From NCBI GenBank assembly GCA_031289325.1, contig JAITPS010000227.1:1-5566 (forward strand): a stretch of DNA of 5,566 bases, read 5' to 3'. The DNA is from Candidatus Methanovirga meridionalis. GTDB taxonomy: Archaea; Methanobacteriota; Methanobacteria; Methanobacteriales; Methanobacteriaceae. The notes beneath the pieces were generated by a model. It was not told the origin of the DNA and did no database searches. It was given only the letters and a program-made list of their open reading frames with translations. Position 1 is the stretch's first letter, and each line of letters starts with the position of its first letter. Shown piece by piece: positions 1 to 5,383 of this stretch. The translations under genes and the position numbers were made by a program.

Positions 1-165
1 AGATTAATAAATAATAGATTAATAAATAATAGATTAATAAATAATAGATTAATAAATAATAGATTAATAAATAATAGATTAATAAATAATAGATTAATAA
101 ATAATAAATTAATAAATAATAAATTAATAAATAATAAATTAATAAATAATAAATTAATAAATAAT
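1..165. repeat. 15-bp tandem repeat array, 11 units, continuing past the left edge
   Basis: Eleven head-to-tail 15-bp units. The first seven read agattaataaataat. The last four (106-165) read aaattaataaataat, one G-to-A change shared by all four. Units are otherwise identical and in perfect register. Positions 93-165 contain no G or C at all. The array begins at base 1, so its true length is unknown. It lies downstream of the 131-codon gene. Read on the minus strand it is T-rich (attatttattaat), so it could also help end that gene's transcript in the archaeal oligo-T manner; that role is inference. It differs in sequence and period from the other arrays in the window and has no spacers, so it is not CRISPR. 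Confidence 0.97.
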
Positions 166-227
166 GAAATAAATAGTAAATAAATAAGTATTAATAAATT
201 GACTGTTGTAACCAAGAAAATTATTGT

Positions 228-623
228 TTACTCATTGTCTAATTGTTTATCTACTAATGAACTAAAACAATGCGAACTTTTTTCACTACTCATCATAATT
301 TTATTAGGTTTTTTTAACTCTTGAGCTGTGACAGATACAAAACAGTAAGGGTAACCAGTTTCATCAGTTTTCCTTAGTACTGATGAAATACCTTTAAAAT
401 AACAATCTATATCACCAGTATTACCAATATCCATAGTAAAAGGATTAGAACCTTTAAAACTTCCAAAAAATTCAATTACTCTGTCCATATTTTCTTCACT
501 ACATCTGAAGTTAATACTCATTATCCCATCTTTTCTAATTCTAAGCCCAACAAAGTTTTCATTGAGTTCTAATTTTGCATCATGATCGGTTTTAAATATT
601 ACATTTTCACTAATCTCTGACAT
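228..623 (-). CDS. Small protein, possibly phage minor tail (lambda gpM-like) related; 131 aa
   Basis: A 131-residue soluble protein starting MSEISENVIF, with no signal peptide or membrane segment. The ATG at 623-621 is preceded by GGTG (632-629) with a 5-nt spacer, matching the methanogen anti-Shine-Dalgarno, which supports the start. The stop is TAA. Residues about 20-105 have the order DGIMSINFRCSEENM, then IEFFGSFKGSNPFTMDI, then FVSVTAQELKK. This resembles the layout of phage minor tail protein M: a beta strand, an 'E...FF...G..PF' helix/turn and a closing beta strand ending in 'T..E'. That match is from memory of the family and is tentative. Residues after about 106 (SSEKSSHCFSSLVDKQLDNE) form a polar tail with no recognised motif. 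No other phage gene is visible nearby, so it may be an orphan prophage remnant, a domesticated gene, or a Methanobacteriales-specific protein of unknown function. Its upstream region is shared with the ABC operon at 3411-5174. That it is a real gene is fairly secure; the function is not. Confidence 0.8.
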   Translation of the reverse strand: MSEISENVIFKTDHDAKLELNENFVGLRIRKDGIMSINFRCSEENMDRVIEFFGSFKGSNPFTMDIGNTGDIDCYFKGISSVLRKTDETGYPYCFVSVTAQELKKPNKIMMSSEKSSHCFSSLVDKQLDNE

Positions 624-628
624 GTTTA

Positions 629-632
629 CACC
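629..632 (-). promoter_or_regulatory. Ribosome binding site of the 131-codon gene
   Basis: GGTG on the minus strand, five bases (TAAAC) before the ATG at 623. It pairs with the AUCACCUCC 3' end of methanogen 16S rRNA and supports the chosen start. Confidence 0.55.
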
Positions 633-693
633 AAAATTATAGTGGTTTTGATAAAGTTCTTAATAAATAACTTTTTTAAAAATAAGTATCATT

Positions 694-715
694 AAAAAAT
701 ATTAATTTAAAATTA
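694..715. repeat. Dispersed AT repeat, copy 1 of 3
   Basis: The 20-mer aaaaaatattaatttaaaat, followed by ta, occurs here and at 5318-5339. The first 20 bases also occur at 5204-5223. All three copies are on the same strand and lie upstream of minus-strand genes. Low complexity makes partial chance matches easy, but three exact 20-mers in 5.6 kb are more than expected. Confidence 0.75.
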
Positions 716-716
716 T

Positions 717-816
717 TTATATTGCTTAAAATATATTTATGTTGCTTAAAATATATTTATATTGCTTAAAATATATTTACATTATTTAAAATATATTTAT
801 ATCATTTAAAATTATA
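717..816. repeat. 20-bp tandem repeat array, 5 units
   Basis: Five units of ttatattgcttaaaatatat start at 717, 737, 757, 777 and 797. The first three are near identical (one has ttatg for ttata), and the last two have drifted (ttacattatttaaaatatat and ttatatcatttaaaattata). Two further units of the same family lie at 5341-5380, in the equivalent place upstream of the ABC operon. The 20-bp period is close to two helical turns, so the A/T tracts could add up to bent DNA. Each unit carries an AT-rich TATA-like core, but no unit can be shown to be a promoter from sequence alone. Confidence 0.95.
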
Positions 817-884
817 AATTATAAATTTTTATAAAGTGATATTTAAAATTAAATAATTTAATAAAAAAATTATCATTTTAAAAT

Positions 885-899
885 TTAAGAACTTTTTCA
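885..899 (-). repeat. Inverted partial copy of the shared 24-bp block core
   Basis: ttaagaactttttca is the reverse complement of tgaaaaagttcttaa. It differs by one base from tgataaagttcttaa at 649-663 (and the same core upstream of the ABC operon). Together 649-663 and 885-899 form an inverted pair enclosing the 20-bp array. It could be one end of a small non-coding element or chance in AT-rich DNA. Confidence 0.4.
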
Positions 900-921
900 T
901 AATAACTATAAATAATAATTG

Positions 922-969
922 AATTTTATATTTTATTGAAAAAATAATTTTATATTTTATTGAAAAAAT
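922..969. repeat. Perfect 24-bp tandem duplication
   Basis: Two identical, adjacent 24-bp units at 922-945 and 946-969, each starting aattttatattttattg and ending in an A-run plus T. Complete identity suggests a recent slippage event. It lies in the non-coding stretch between the 131-codon gene and the ABC operon. Confidence 0.93.
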
Positions 970-1005
970 AAATATTAAAAAAATAAATAATTTATACCAA
1001 TTATT

Positions 1006-1116
1006 AATATAAATAGCTAAATAAATTTAATATAAATAACTAAATAAATTTAATATAAATAACTAAATTTAATATAAATAACTAAATAAATTTAATATAA
1101 ATAACTAAATAAATAT
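1006..1116. repeat. 23-bp tandem repeat array, about 5 units
   Basis: Units begin aatataaataactaaat at 1006, 1029, 1052, 1071 and 1094. Four are 23 bp and the third is 19 bp because it has lost one aaat. The first has a single variant, tagct for taact. The pattern fits replication slippage. No open frame crosses it. Confidence 0.93.
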
Positions 1117-1130
1117 TTTTATAAATAAAT

Positions 1131-1165
1131 ATTTTTAAGAGAATATTTATTTTTAAGAGAATATT
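1131..1165. repeat. 18-bp direct duplication
   Basis: The 17-mer atttttaagagaatatt occurs at 1131-1147 and again at 1149-1165, giving an 18-bp period. It directly follows the 23-bp array, separated only by another short AT-rich partial duplication (aaatattttta at 1111-1121 and 1127-1137). Confidence 0.85.
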
Positions 1166-1510
1166 ACATAATTCTATAAGTATTTAATAGCACTTATTTT
1201 CTAATATCTGGTCTTTAAAAATTGTTTTGAGTTAAAAAAAATCTTCTAAAACCATATAAAAACCCAATTAAAATCCAAATTTAAACTATTGATTTTAACT
1301 ATTTTAACTTTTAAATATTATTACATCAGTGCATAAGGATAATAAATACTTTTTAGATTTTAAAATCTTTATTCTACATTTTTCATGCTTATTTTATCCT
1401 TTCTGTCCTTTCTCATATTTATACTTTTTCCTATTTCTTTCTTTGTTTATATTGCTTGTTTTTTTCATTTAATTTTTTCAAAGATTTTTATTCATTCTAA
1501 ATTTTTCTAA
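1166..1510. other. Non-coding spacer with no recognisable gene; right half T/C-rich
   Basis: No credible gene, tRNA or structured RNA is seen here. From about 1370 to 1510 the plus strand is strongly T-rich with scattered C and only a handful of G. The many T-runs would act as archaeal terminators for any plus-strand transcript. The only open frame of note is a plus-strand ATG at 1385 ending at TAA 1508-1510, 41 residues rich in Phe, Ile, Leu and Ser. It has no ribosome binding site, and T-rich DNA gives hydrophobic codons by itself, so it is not called as a gene. A 14-bp palindrome lies at 1355-1368. Confidence 0.6.
1355..1368. repeat. 14-bp perfect palindrome
   Basis: agattttaaaatct is its own reverse complement. 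It could be a weak hairpin or a binding site. It is made mostly of A/T, so chance is a fair explanation. Confidence 0.5.
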
Positions 1511-1549
1511 TTTATTATTGATATTTATTATTGATATTTATTATTGATG
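1511..1549. repeat. 13-bp tandem repeat, 3 units
   Basis: Three adjacent units: tttattattgata at 1511 and 1524, then tttattattgatg at 1537. They lie about 125 bp past the end of the ABC operon in its transcript direction. Confidence 0.93.
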
Positions 1550-1597
1550 TTTGTTAATATCATCTATTGTGAAAAATTATACTCCAAATCCTATAAC

Positions 1598-1640
1598 TTT
1601 AAAAAATAGGGTCAAATAAAAAAATAATAATAATAAATAA
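1598..1640 (-). terminator. Possible oligo-T terminator of the ABC operon
   Basis: Read on the minus strand, about 35-75 bases after the TAA of the second ABC gene, the sequence runs ttattattattattttttt (ending near 1618) and later reaches another T-run at 1606-1601. There is no stable GC stem. Archaeal RNA polymerase stops at T-tracts without a hairpin, so this is a reasonable 3' end, but such tracts are common in this spacer. Confidence 0.35.
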
Positions 1641-1674
1641 ATATATATTGAATACAATGGGATAAAATACTATC

Positions 1675-3411
1675 TTATCTTTCAAAATTACTTTGATAAA
1701 GTTTTTGGTAATGATTTCCAAGAGCAATTAAATCATCATGACTGCCTTTTTCAACAATTTTACCTTTATCCATAACAATAATTCTATCAACATCTCTAAT
1801 AGTGCTTAAACGATGAGCAATTATCAATGTGGTTCGATTTTTTTGTAAATTTTTCATTGCCTTTTGAATTAAAATTTCAGTAAGAGTATCTATAGAAGAA
1901 GTAGCTTCATCTAAAATTAATATATCTGGATTTATTAAGAATGCTCTTGCTATAGTTAACAATTGTTTCTCTCCAACAGATAATAAATCTTCATCATTAC
2001 TTATCACTGTTTGATAACCATCTGCTAAGAGAGATACGAAGTTATCAATGTATGTTGCTTTAGTAACTTCAAAAAATTCTTCATCGGAAATTTCTCTATC
2101 CTCTAAAACACCATATTTAATATTTTCTTCAATTGTACCCTTAAACAACCAAGGGTCTTGTAATACTATACCAATTTTATGGCGTAAACTTTTTTTAGTA
2201 ATTTGACGAATATCTTTGCCATCTAACTCAATAGAACCACTATCAATATCATAAAAACGCATTATAAGATTAACTAAAGTTGTTTTACCAGCACCAGTGC
2301 TTCCAACAATTGCCATAGTTTCCTTCTTATTAATAATTAAGTTCATATCATCGATTAATTTAACATCATCGGTATAACTAAAATCAACATTTTTAAACTC
2401 TATTAAACCATTTACTTCTTTAAGTTCTATTAAATTATTATCAAAAATTTCTTCCTCACTATCCAATAAATTAAATACATGTGTAGCTGAAGCTATTCCT
2501 GATTGTATAATGCTTAATGTTTCTGTTAATTGTGCAAATGGTTCACTGAATTGATTTGAATATTGGATAAATGCTTGTACACTACCAAGGCTCAAACTTC
2601 CATTTATAACATTTAAGGCTCCAAAATAAGCCACAATAACATAAATCAAGTTATTAATAAAAATAGTACCATAGTAACTAATTAAAGAAATAAATCCAGC
2701 TATAAAACTCGATTTATATAAGTTATTATTCTCATTATTAAATTTATCAATAAATGTTCCTGTTTGATCATAATTCTTAATTAATAAATGACCATTGAAA
2801 CTCTCCTCAACATTACTATTAATTTTAGCAATAATTTTCCATTGTTTTTTAAAGTGAGGTTGAGAAAATCTGGTAATGAAAAATATGATTATGAAAGATA
2901 CTGGAATAAGAATTAATGTAATTAATGATAAAAACCATGACAGATAAAACATTAAGGGTACTATGGCTATAAGTCTCAATATTAAAGATAATGAATTAGT
3001 TAATATTTTAGAAAGTGTTTGTTGAATATTATCAATATCATTAGTAATATGGCTCATTATATTGCCAGTTTTATTCTGTTCATAGTATTTAAAAGGTAAT
3101 TTCCAGATCTTCTCTTCACTCTCTAATCTTAAATCATAAGAAATCTTTGAAACAACTTTAGCTGAAAGTCGTCCTGCTAAAACATTAGAAATATAATCTC
3201 CTAAGAACATGAAAAATAATATGATTATTACATTTAATAATAAATCAAATCTTAAAGAACCTGATTTAAAACCATCCCAAAGAATATTGGTTCCGTTTCC
3301 TAAAATAATTGGGTTAAAAGATTGAAGAATTACTGAAACAATCAATAAGAATAATATTATTATAAAATTTAGTTTATCCCGAAATAATAGTTTAAGAAGA
3401 CGAATAAAGAT
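1675..3411 (-). CDS. ABC exporter half-transporter (membrane + ATPase), consensus-site subunit, about 578 aa
   Basis: Six-helix ABCB/type IV exporter membrane domain fused to an ATPase domain; second gene of the operon. Numbering here starts at the ATC at 3411. Membrane domain about 1-320; A-loop Tyr346; Walker A GSTGAGKTT 370-378; Q-loop Gln418; signature LSVGE 477-481 (degenerate, normally LSGGQ); Walker B LILDE with Asp501 and catalytic Glu502; D-loop SSID 505-508; switch His533. It should supply the working Walker A/B/His of the consensus ATP site, pairing with the LSGGQ of the upstream gene's product. The start is uncertain. A TTG at 3345 gives 556 aa but has no ribosome binding site and cuts TM1 in half. 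The frame stays open upstream (IFIRLLKLLFRDKLNF, then TM1) to GGAGGG at 3423-3418. The best-spaced codon is ATC at 3411, overlapping the previous stop as TAATC. Other options are ATA 3414 and ATT 3405. Substrate unknown; drug, lipid or peptide export are all possible. Confidence 0.92.
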   Translation of the reverse strand: MFIRLLKLLFRDKLNFIIILFLLIVSVILQSFNPIILGNGTNILWDGFKSGSLRFDLLLNVIIILFFMFLGDYISNVLAGRLSAKVVSKISYDLRLESEEKIWKLPFKYYEQNKTGNIMSHITNDIDNIQQTLSKILTNSLSLILRLIAIVPLMFYLSWFLSLITLILIPVSFIIIFFITRFSQPHFKKQWKIIAKINSNVEESFNGHLLIKNYDQTGTFIDKFNNENNNLYKSSFIAGFISLISYYGTIFINNLIYVIVAYFGALNVINGSLSLGSVQAFIQYSNQFSEPFAQLTETLSIIQSGIASATHVFNLLDSEEEIFDNNLIELKEVNGLIEFKNVDFSYTDDVKLIDDMNLIINKKETMAIVGSTGAGKTTLVNLIMRFYDIDSGSIELDGKDIRQITKKSLRHKIGIVLQDPWLFKGTIEENIKYGVLEDREISDEEFFEVTKATYIDNFVSLLADGYQTVISNDEDLLSVGEKQLLTIARAFLINPDILILDEATSSIDTLTEILIQKAMKNLQKNRTTLIIAHRLSTIRDVDRIIVMDKGKIVEKGSHDDLIALGNHYQKLYQSNFER

Positions 3412-5174
3412 TATGATCCCTCCATAGAATTTTTAAAATCTAATTGGGAAGAAACAATAGATTCATAAATCTTACAATTTTTCATTAAGTCTGTATGTTT
3501 ACCTTGAGATATAATTTCACCATCATCCATTACTAAAATATTATCAGCATCACGGATAGTGGAAATTCTTTGACTAACAATAATGATTGTTGAATTCTTT
3601 ATAAATTTAGTTAAAGCTTTACGAAGCTTTAAATCAGTACTATAATCAAGAGCTGAAAATGAATCATCAAAAATTATTACTTTGGGTTTTGAAAGTATAG
3701 CTCTTGCAATAGTTAAACGCTGTTGTTGACCACCACTTAAATTAACACCCCTTTGAGAAACCTTAGAATGTATTTCTTTATCTAATCCCTTTATAAAATC
3801 AGCAATTTGAACTATTTCTAATACTTCCCATAACTCATCTTCGGTTGCATCATTTTTACCAAGCCGTAAATTTTCTGCAATTGTACCACTAAAAAGAAAC
3901 GATTTTTGAGGAATAAAATTAATATAGCTATTTAACTCATCAATATTAAGATTTTTCACATTAATATCATCAAAAGATACCATTCCATTTGTAACATCGT
4001 AAAAACGGGGAATTAACTGTAATAAAGTTGATTTCCCTGAAGCAGTGTTTCCAATAATACCCGTAACTTCAGATGATTTAGCAATAAAATTAATATTCTT
4101 TAAAACAAATCCTGTATTATTATTACTATTATTGTTACTATTATTACTATAAGTAAAATCTACATCTTTAAACTTGATATTCCCTTGTGGATTTTTAATA
4201 TGGATTGGCTTAGGTGGTGAAGTGATGGAGGTTTCTGTATTTAGTACCTCTAAAATACGTCTTGCAGAAACTTCAGCTTGGGGTATGAAACCTAAAATCA
4301 TAGCAAACATACTAAGAGCTATAGTTATATATATTAGGTAAGTAATAAAAGCGGTTATTGCTCCAATTTCTAATTCTCCCATGTTAACAAGTATGCCACC
4401 ATACCAAACAGTGACTAAAATCAAGAAATTGGGCAAAAGGAAAAAACTGGGGAAAAAAAAGCTCATTAATTTACCCATTCTTATATTCAAACCATATAAT
4501 TCTTTATTAGCTTTTTTAAATCGTTCATATTCTGATATTTCTTTAACAAAAGATTTAACTACTTGAATACCAGTTATTTGATCTCTTAAAATCATATTAA
4601 CCTTATCAAATTGTTTTTGGAATAATTCAAACAATGGTTTTAATTTTTTTGTAAAGATCATTATTAATGGGATAATTAAAGAAAATACTACAAATAATAT
4701 CATAGACAACGATAAACTATTTTCTATTGCCATGATAACACTACCAACAATGATTATAGGAATATTTATAATAACACTAAATAAGAAAGCTAAAACTGTG
4801 CTAACATGTTGAATATCATTAGTCACTCTTGTAATTAAAGTTGCCACACCAAAATGATTAATATCTGCAGATGAAAAATTTTGTATTTTATAATATAAAT
4901 CCTTACGAATATTACGAGCAATTGACAAAGAAACATTTGTACTGAGGTAGCTATTTACAATTGAAAACGAAACTTGTAAAAATACTAAAACCATCATGAA
5001 AAATCCTTGATTTTGAATGTATAATATATCTCCATTTACAATACCTTTATCTATAATTTGTGCATTTAAATTAGGTAAATATAATGTAAATAATGTTTGT
5101 ACAATCTGAAACAACAAAGAAAGGATAATTAGAAAAATATAAGGTTTAAAATACTTTTTAAAAAGATTTAACAT
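3411..5174 (-). CDS. ABC exporter half-transporter (membrane + ATPase), degenerate-site subunit, 587 aa
   Basis: First gene of the exporter operon. The N-terminus MLNLFKKYFKPYIFLIILSL is a typical elbow helix leading into TM1. Six membrane helices span about residues 12-300, with the intracellular-loop motif TRVTNDI at 115-121. The ATPase domain follows: A-loop Tyr342; Walker A GNTASGKST 375-383; Q-loop Gln423; canonical signature LSGGQ 479-483; Walker B IIFDD with Asp503, and Asp504 where the catalytic Glu belongs; D-loop SALD 507-510; Gln535 in place of the switch His. Loss of Glu and His marks the degenerate-site partner of a heterodimeric exporter such as LmrCD, BmrCD or TM287/288, and the next gene supplies the complementary residues. 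An Asn/Ser run (343-353) sits just after the A-loop Tyr. The ATG at 5174 has GGAG (5184-5181) with a 6-nt spacer. The length is normal for the family. The function as an ATP-driven exporter is secure; the substrate cannot be told. Confidence 0.95.
   Translation of the reverse strand: MLNLFKKYFKPYIFLIILSLLFQIVQTLFTLYLPNLNAQIIDKGIVNGDILYIQNQGFFMMVLVFLQVSFSIVNSYLSTNVSLSIARNIRKDLYYKIQNFSSADINHFGVATLITRVTNDIQHVSTVLAFLFSVIINIPIIIVGSVIMAIENSLSLSMILFVVFSLIIPLIMIFTKKLKPLFELFQKQFDKVNMILRDQITGIQVVKSFVKEISEYERFKKANKELYGLNIRMGKLMSFFFPSFFLLPNFLILVTVWYGGILVNMGELEIGAITAFITYLIYITIALSMFAMILGFIPQAEVSARRILEVLNTETSITSPPKPIHIKNPQGNIKFKDVDFTYSNNSNNNSNNNTGFVLKNINFIAKSSEVTGIIGNTASGKSTLLQLIPRFYDVTNGMVSFDDINVKNLNIDELNSYINFIPQKSFLFSGTIAENLRLGKNDATEDELWEVLEIVQIADFIKGLDKEIHSKVSQRGVNLSGGQQQRLTIARAILSKPKVIIFDDSFSALDYSTDLKLRKALTKFIKNSTIIIVSQRISTIRDADNILVMDDGEIISQGKHTDLMKNCKIYESIVSSQLDFKNSMEGS
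3418..3423 (-). promoter_or_regulatory. Strong ribosome binding site GGAGGG before the second ABC gene
   Basis: GGAGGG (continuing GATCA) lies inside the last codons of the upstream ABC gene, whose final residues MEGS* are encoded by the same bases. It is the only good ribosome binding site near the second gene and puts its start at about 3414-3403. The ATC at 3411 has a 6-7 nt spacer. This decides against the TTG at 3345. Confidence 0.65.
4113..4148 (-). repeat. Asn/Ser codon tract in the first ABC gene
   Basis: Twelve codons, mostly AAT/AAC with AGT/AAC variants, encode SNNSNNNSNNNT (residues 343-354). They lie in the loop directly after the A-loop Tyr342 and before GFVLKNINF. Near-repetitive trinucleotides of this kind expand and shrink by slippage in steps of three, so the frame is kept. 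The partner protein has only a short TDD at this place. Confidence 0.8.
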
Positions 5175-5180
5175 ATTTTA

Positions 5181-5184
5181 CTCC
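5181..5184 (-). promoter_or_regulatory. Ribosome binding site of the first ABC gene
   Basis: GGAG on the minus strand, six bases (TAAAAT) before the ATG at 5174. It confirms this start. Confidence 0.7.
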
Positions 5185-5203
5185 AGATAATTGTAGAATT
5201 ATT

Positions 5204-5223
5204 AAAAAATATTAATTTAAAAT
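5204..5223. repeat. Dispersed AT repeat, copy 2 of 3
   Basis: aaaaaatattaatttaaaat, identical over 20 bp to 694-713 and 5318-5337. This copy lies between the shared upstream block and the ribosome binding site of the ABC operon, inside the probable leader. The third copy lies in the body of the shared module. Confidence 0.75.
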
Positions 5224-5236
5224 CATGAAAATCATG
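5219..5236. repeat. 9-bp direct repeat in the ABC operon leader
   Basis: aaaatcatg occurs twice in a row (5219-5227 and 5228-5236), 45-62 bp before the ABC start codon. It overlaps the end of the dispersed AT repeat. Two equal half-sites near a promoter could bind a regulator, for example one controlling exporter expression, but no known operator is recognised. Confidence 0.5.
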
Positions 5237-5260
5237 TATATTGTAATGGTTTTGATAAAG

Positions 5261-5300
5261 TTCTTAATAAGTAAATTTTTTTCTTAATAAGTAAATTTTT
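5261..5300. repeat. Perfect 20-bp tandem duplication
   Basis: ttcttaataagtaaattttt is repeated exactly at 5261-5280 and 5281-5300. The sister module upstream of the 131-codon gene has a single related copy (658-677). The duplication therefore arose on the ABC side after the two modules separated, and it doubles the TATA-like TTACTTATTAAG sequence. Confidence 0.95.
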
Positions 5301-5317
5301 TAAAATTAAATATTATC

Positions 5318-5339
5318 AAAAAATATTAATTTAAAATTA
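5318..5339. repeat. Dispersed AT repeat, copy 3 of 3
   Basis: aaaaaatattaatttaaaat followed by ta, identical over 22 bp to 694-715. It is part of the gapless block shared by the two upstream modules. Confidence 0.75.
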
Positions 5340-5340
5340 G

Positions 5341-5380
5341 TTATATTAATTAAAATATATTTATATTATTTAAAATTTGA
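5341..5380. repeat. 20-bp tandem unit, 2 copies, same family as 717-816
   Basis: ttatattaattaaaatatat (5341-5360) and ttatattatttaaaatttga (5361-5380) align with the 20-bp units at 717-816. They occupy the same position relative to the shared block. Copy number has changed between the two places. Confidence 0.85.
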
Positions 5381-5383
5381 AAA

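Larger units (their letters stand above)
643..816 (-). promoter_or_regulatory. Upstream module of the 131-codon gene, shared with the ABC operon
   Basis: This stretch begins 19 bp before the ATG and matches the region upstream of the ABC operon in the same orientation. Positions 643-666 are identical over 24 bp to 5247-5270. Positions 667-740 align without gaps to 5291-5364 with about ten mismatches. Both then run into copies of the same 20-bp unit. On the minus strand, TTATTTATTAAGAAC (about 671-657) is a TATA-like candidate that would place transcript starts about 635-640, just ahead of the ribosome binding site. The sequence similarity is seen directly; the promoter role is inferred from position. 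Confidence 0.5.
5247..5380 (-). promoter_or_regulatory. Upstream module of the ABC operon, shared with the 131-codon gene
   Basis: This stretch starts 73 bp before the ABC start codon. It repeats the module upstream of the 131-codon gene in the same order: 24 identical bases (5247-5270 against 643-666), a gapless block (5291-5364 against 667-740), then the 20-bp unit (two copies here, five there). It differs by a 20-bp duplication and by a longer spacer to the start codon. A minus-strand TATA-like run, TTTACTTATTAAGAAC, sits in the same relative place as in the other copy. A promoter or regulatory function is inferred. Confidence 0.5.

Noticed and set aside
1..165. CRISPR array
   Set aside because: Units are contiguous 15-mers with no unique spacers, and no cas gene is seen. 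The same applies to 5384-5566.
1385..1510. Plus-strand frame of 41 codons coding a hydrophobic peptide
   Set aside because: T/C-rich DNA yields Phe, Leu, Ile and Ser by composition alone; there is no ribosome binding site before the ATG and no similar neighbour gene.
1300..1560. C/D box or other small RNA
   Set aside because: TGATG-like and CTGA-like strings occur but not in the required order and spacing, and no stable stem was found by eye.
1690..1710. tttgataaagtttttggta resembling the shared upstream block
   Set aside because: It encodes the conserved-looking C-terminal residues YQKLYQS of the second ABC protein, and the match is limited to ttgataaagtt.
3343..3345. TTG as the start of the second ABC gene
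   Set aside because: It has no ribosome binding site and would remove the elbow helix and half of the first membrane helix, which are encoded in frame upstream.
4381..4566. Plus-strand open frame of 61 codons
   Set aside because: It lies entirely inside the first ABC gene on the opposite strand, is Lys-rich low-quality sequence and has no ribosome binding site.
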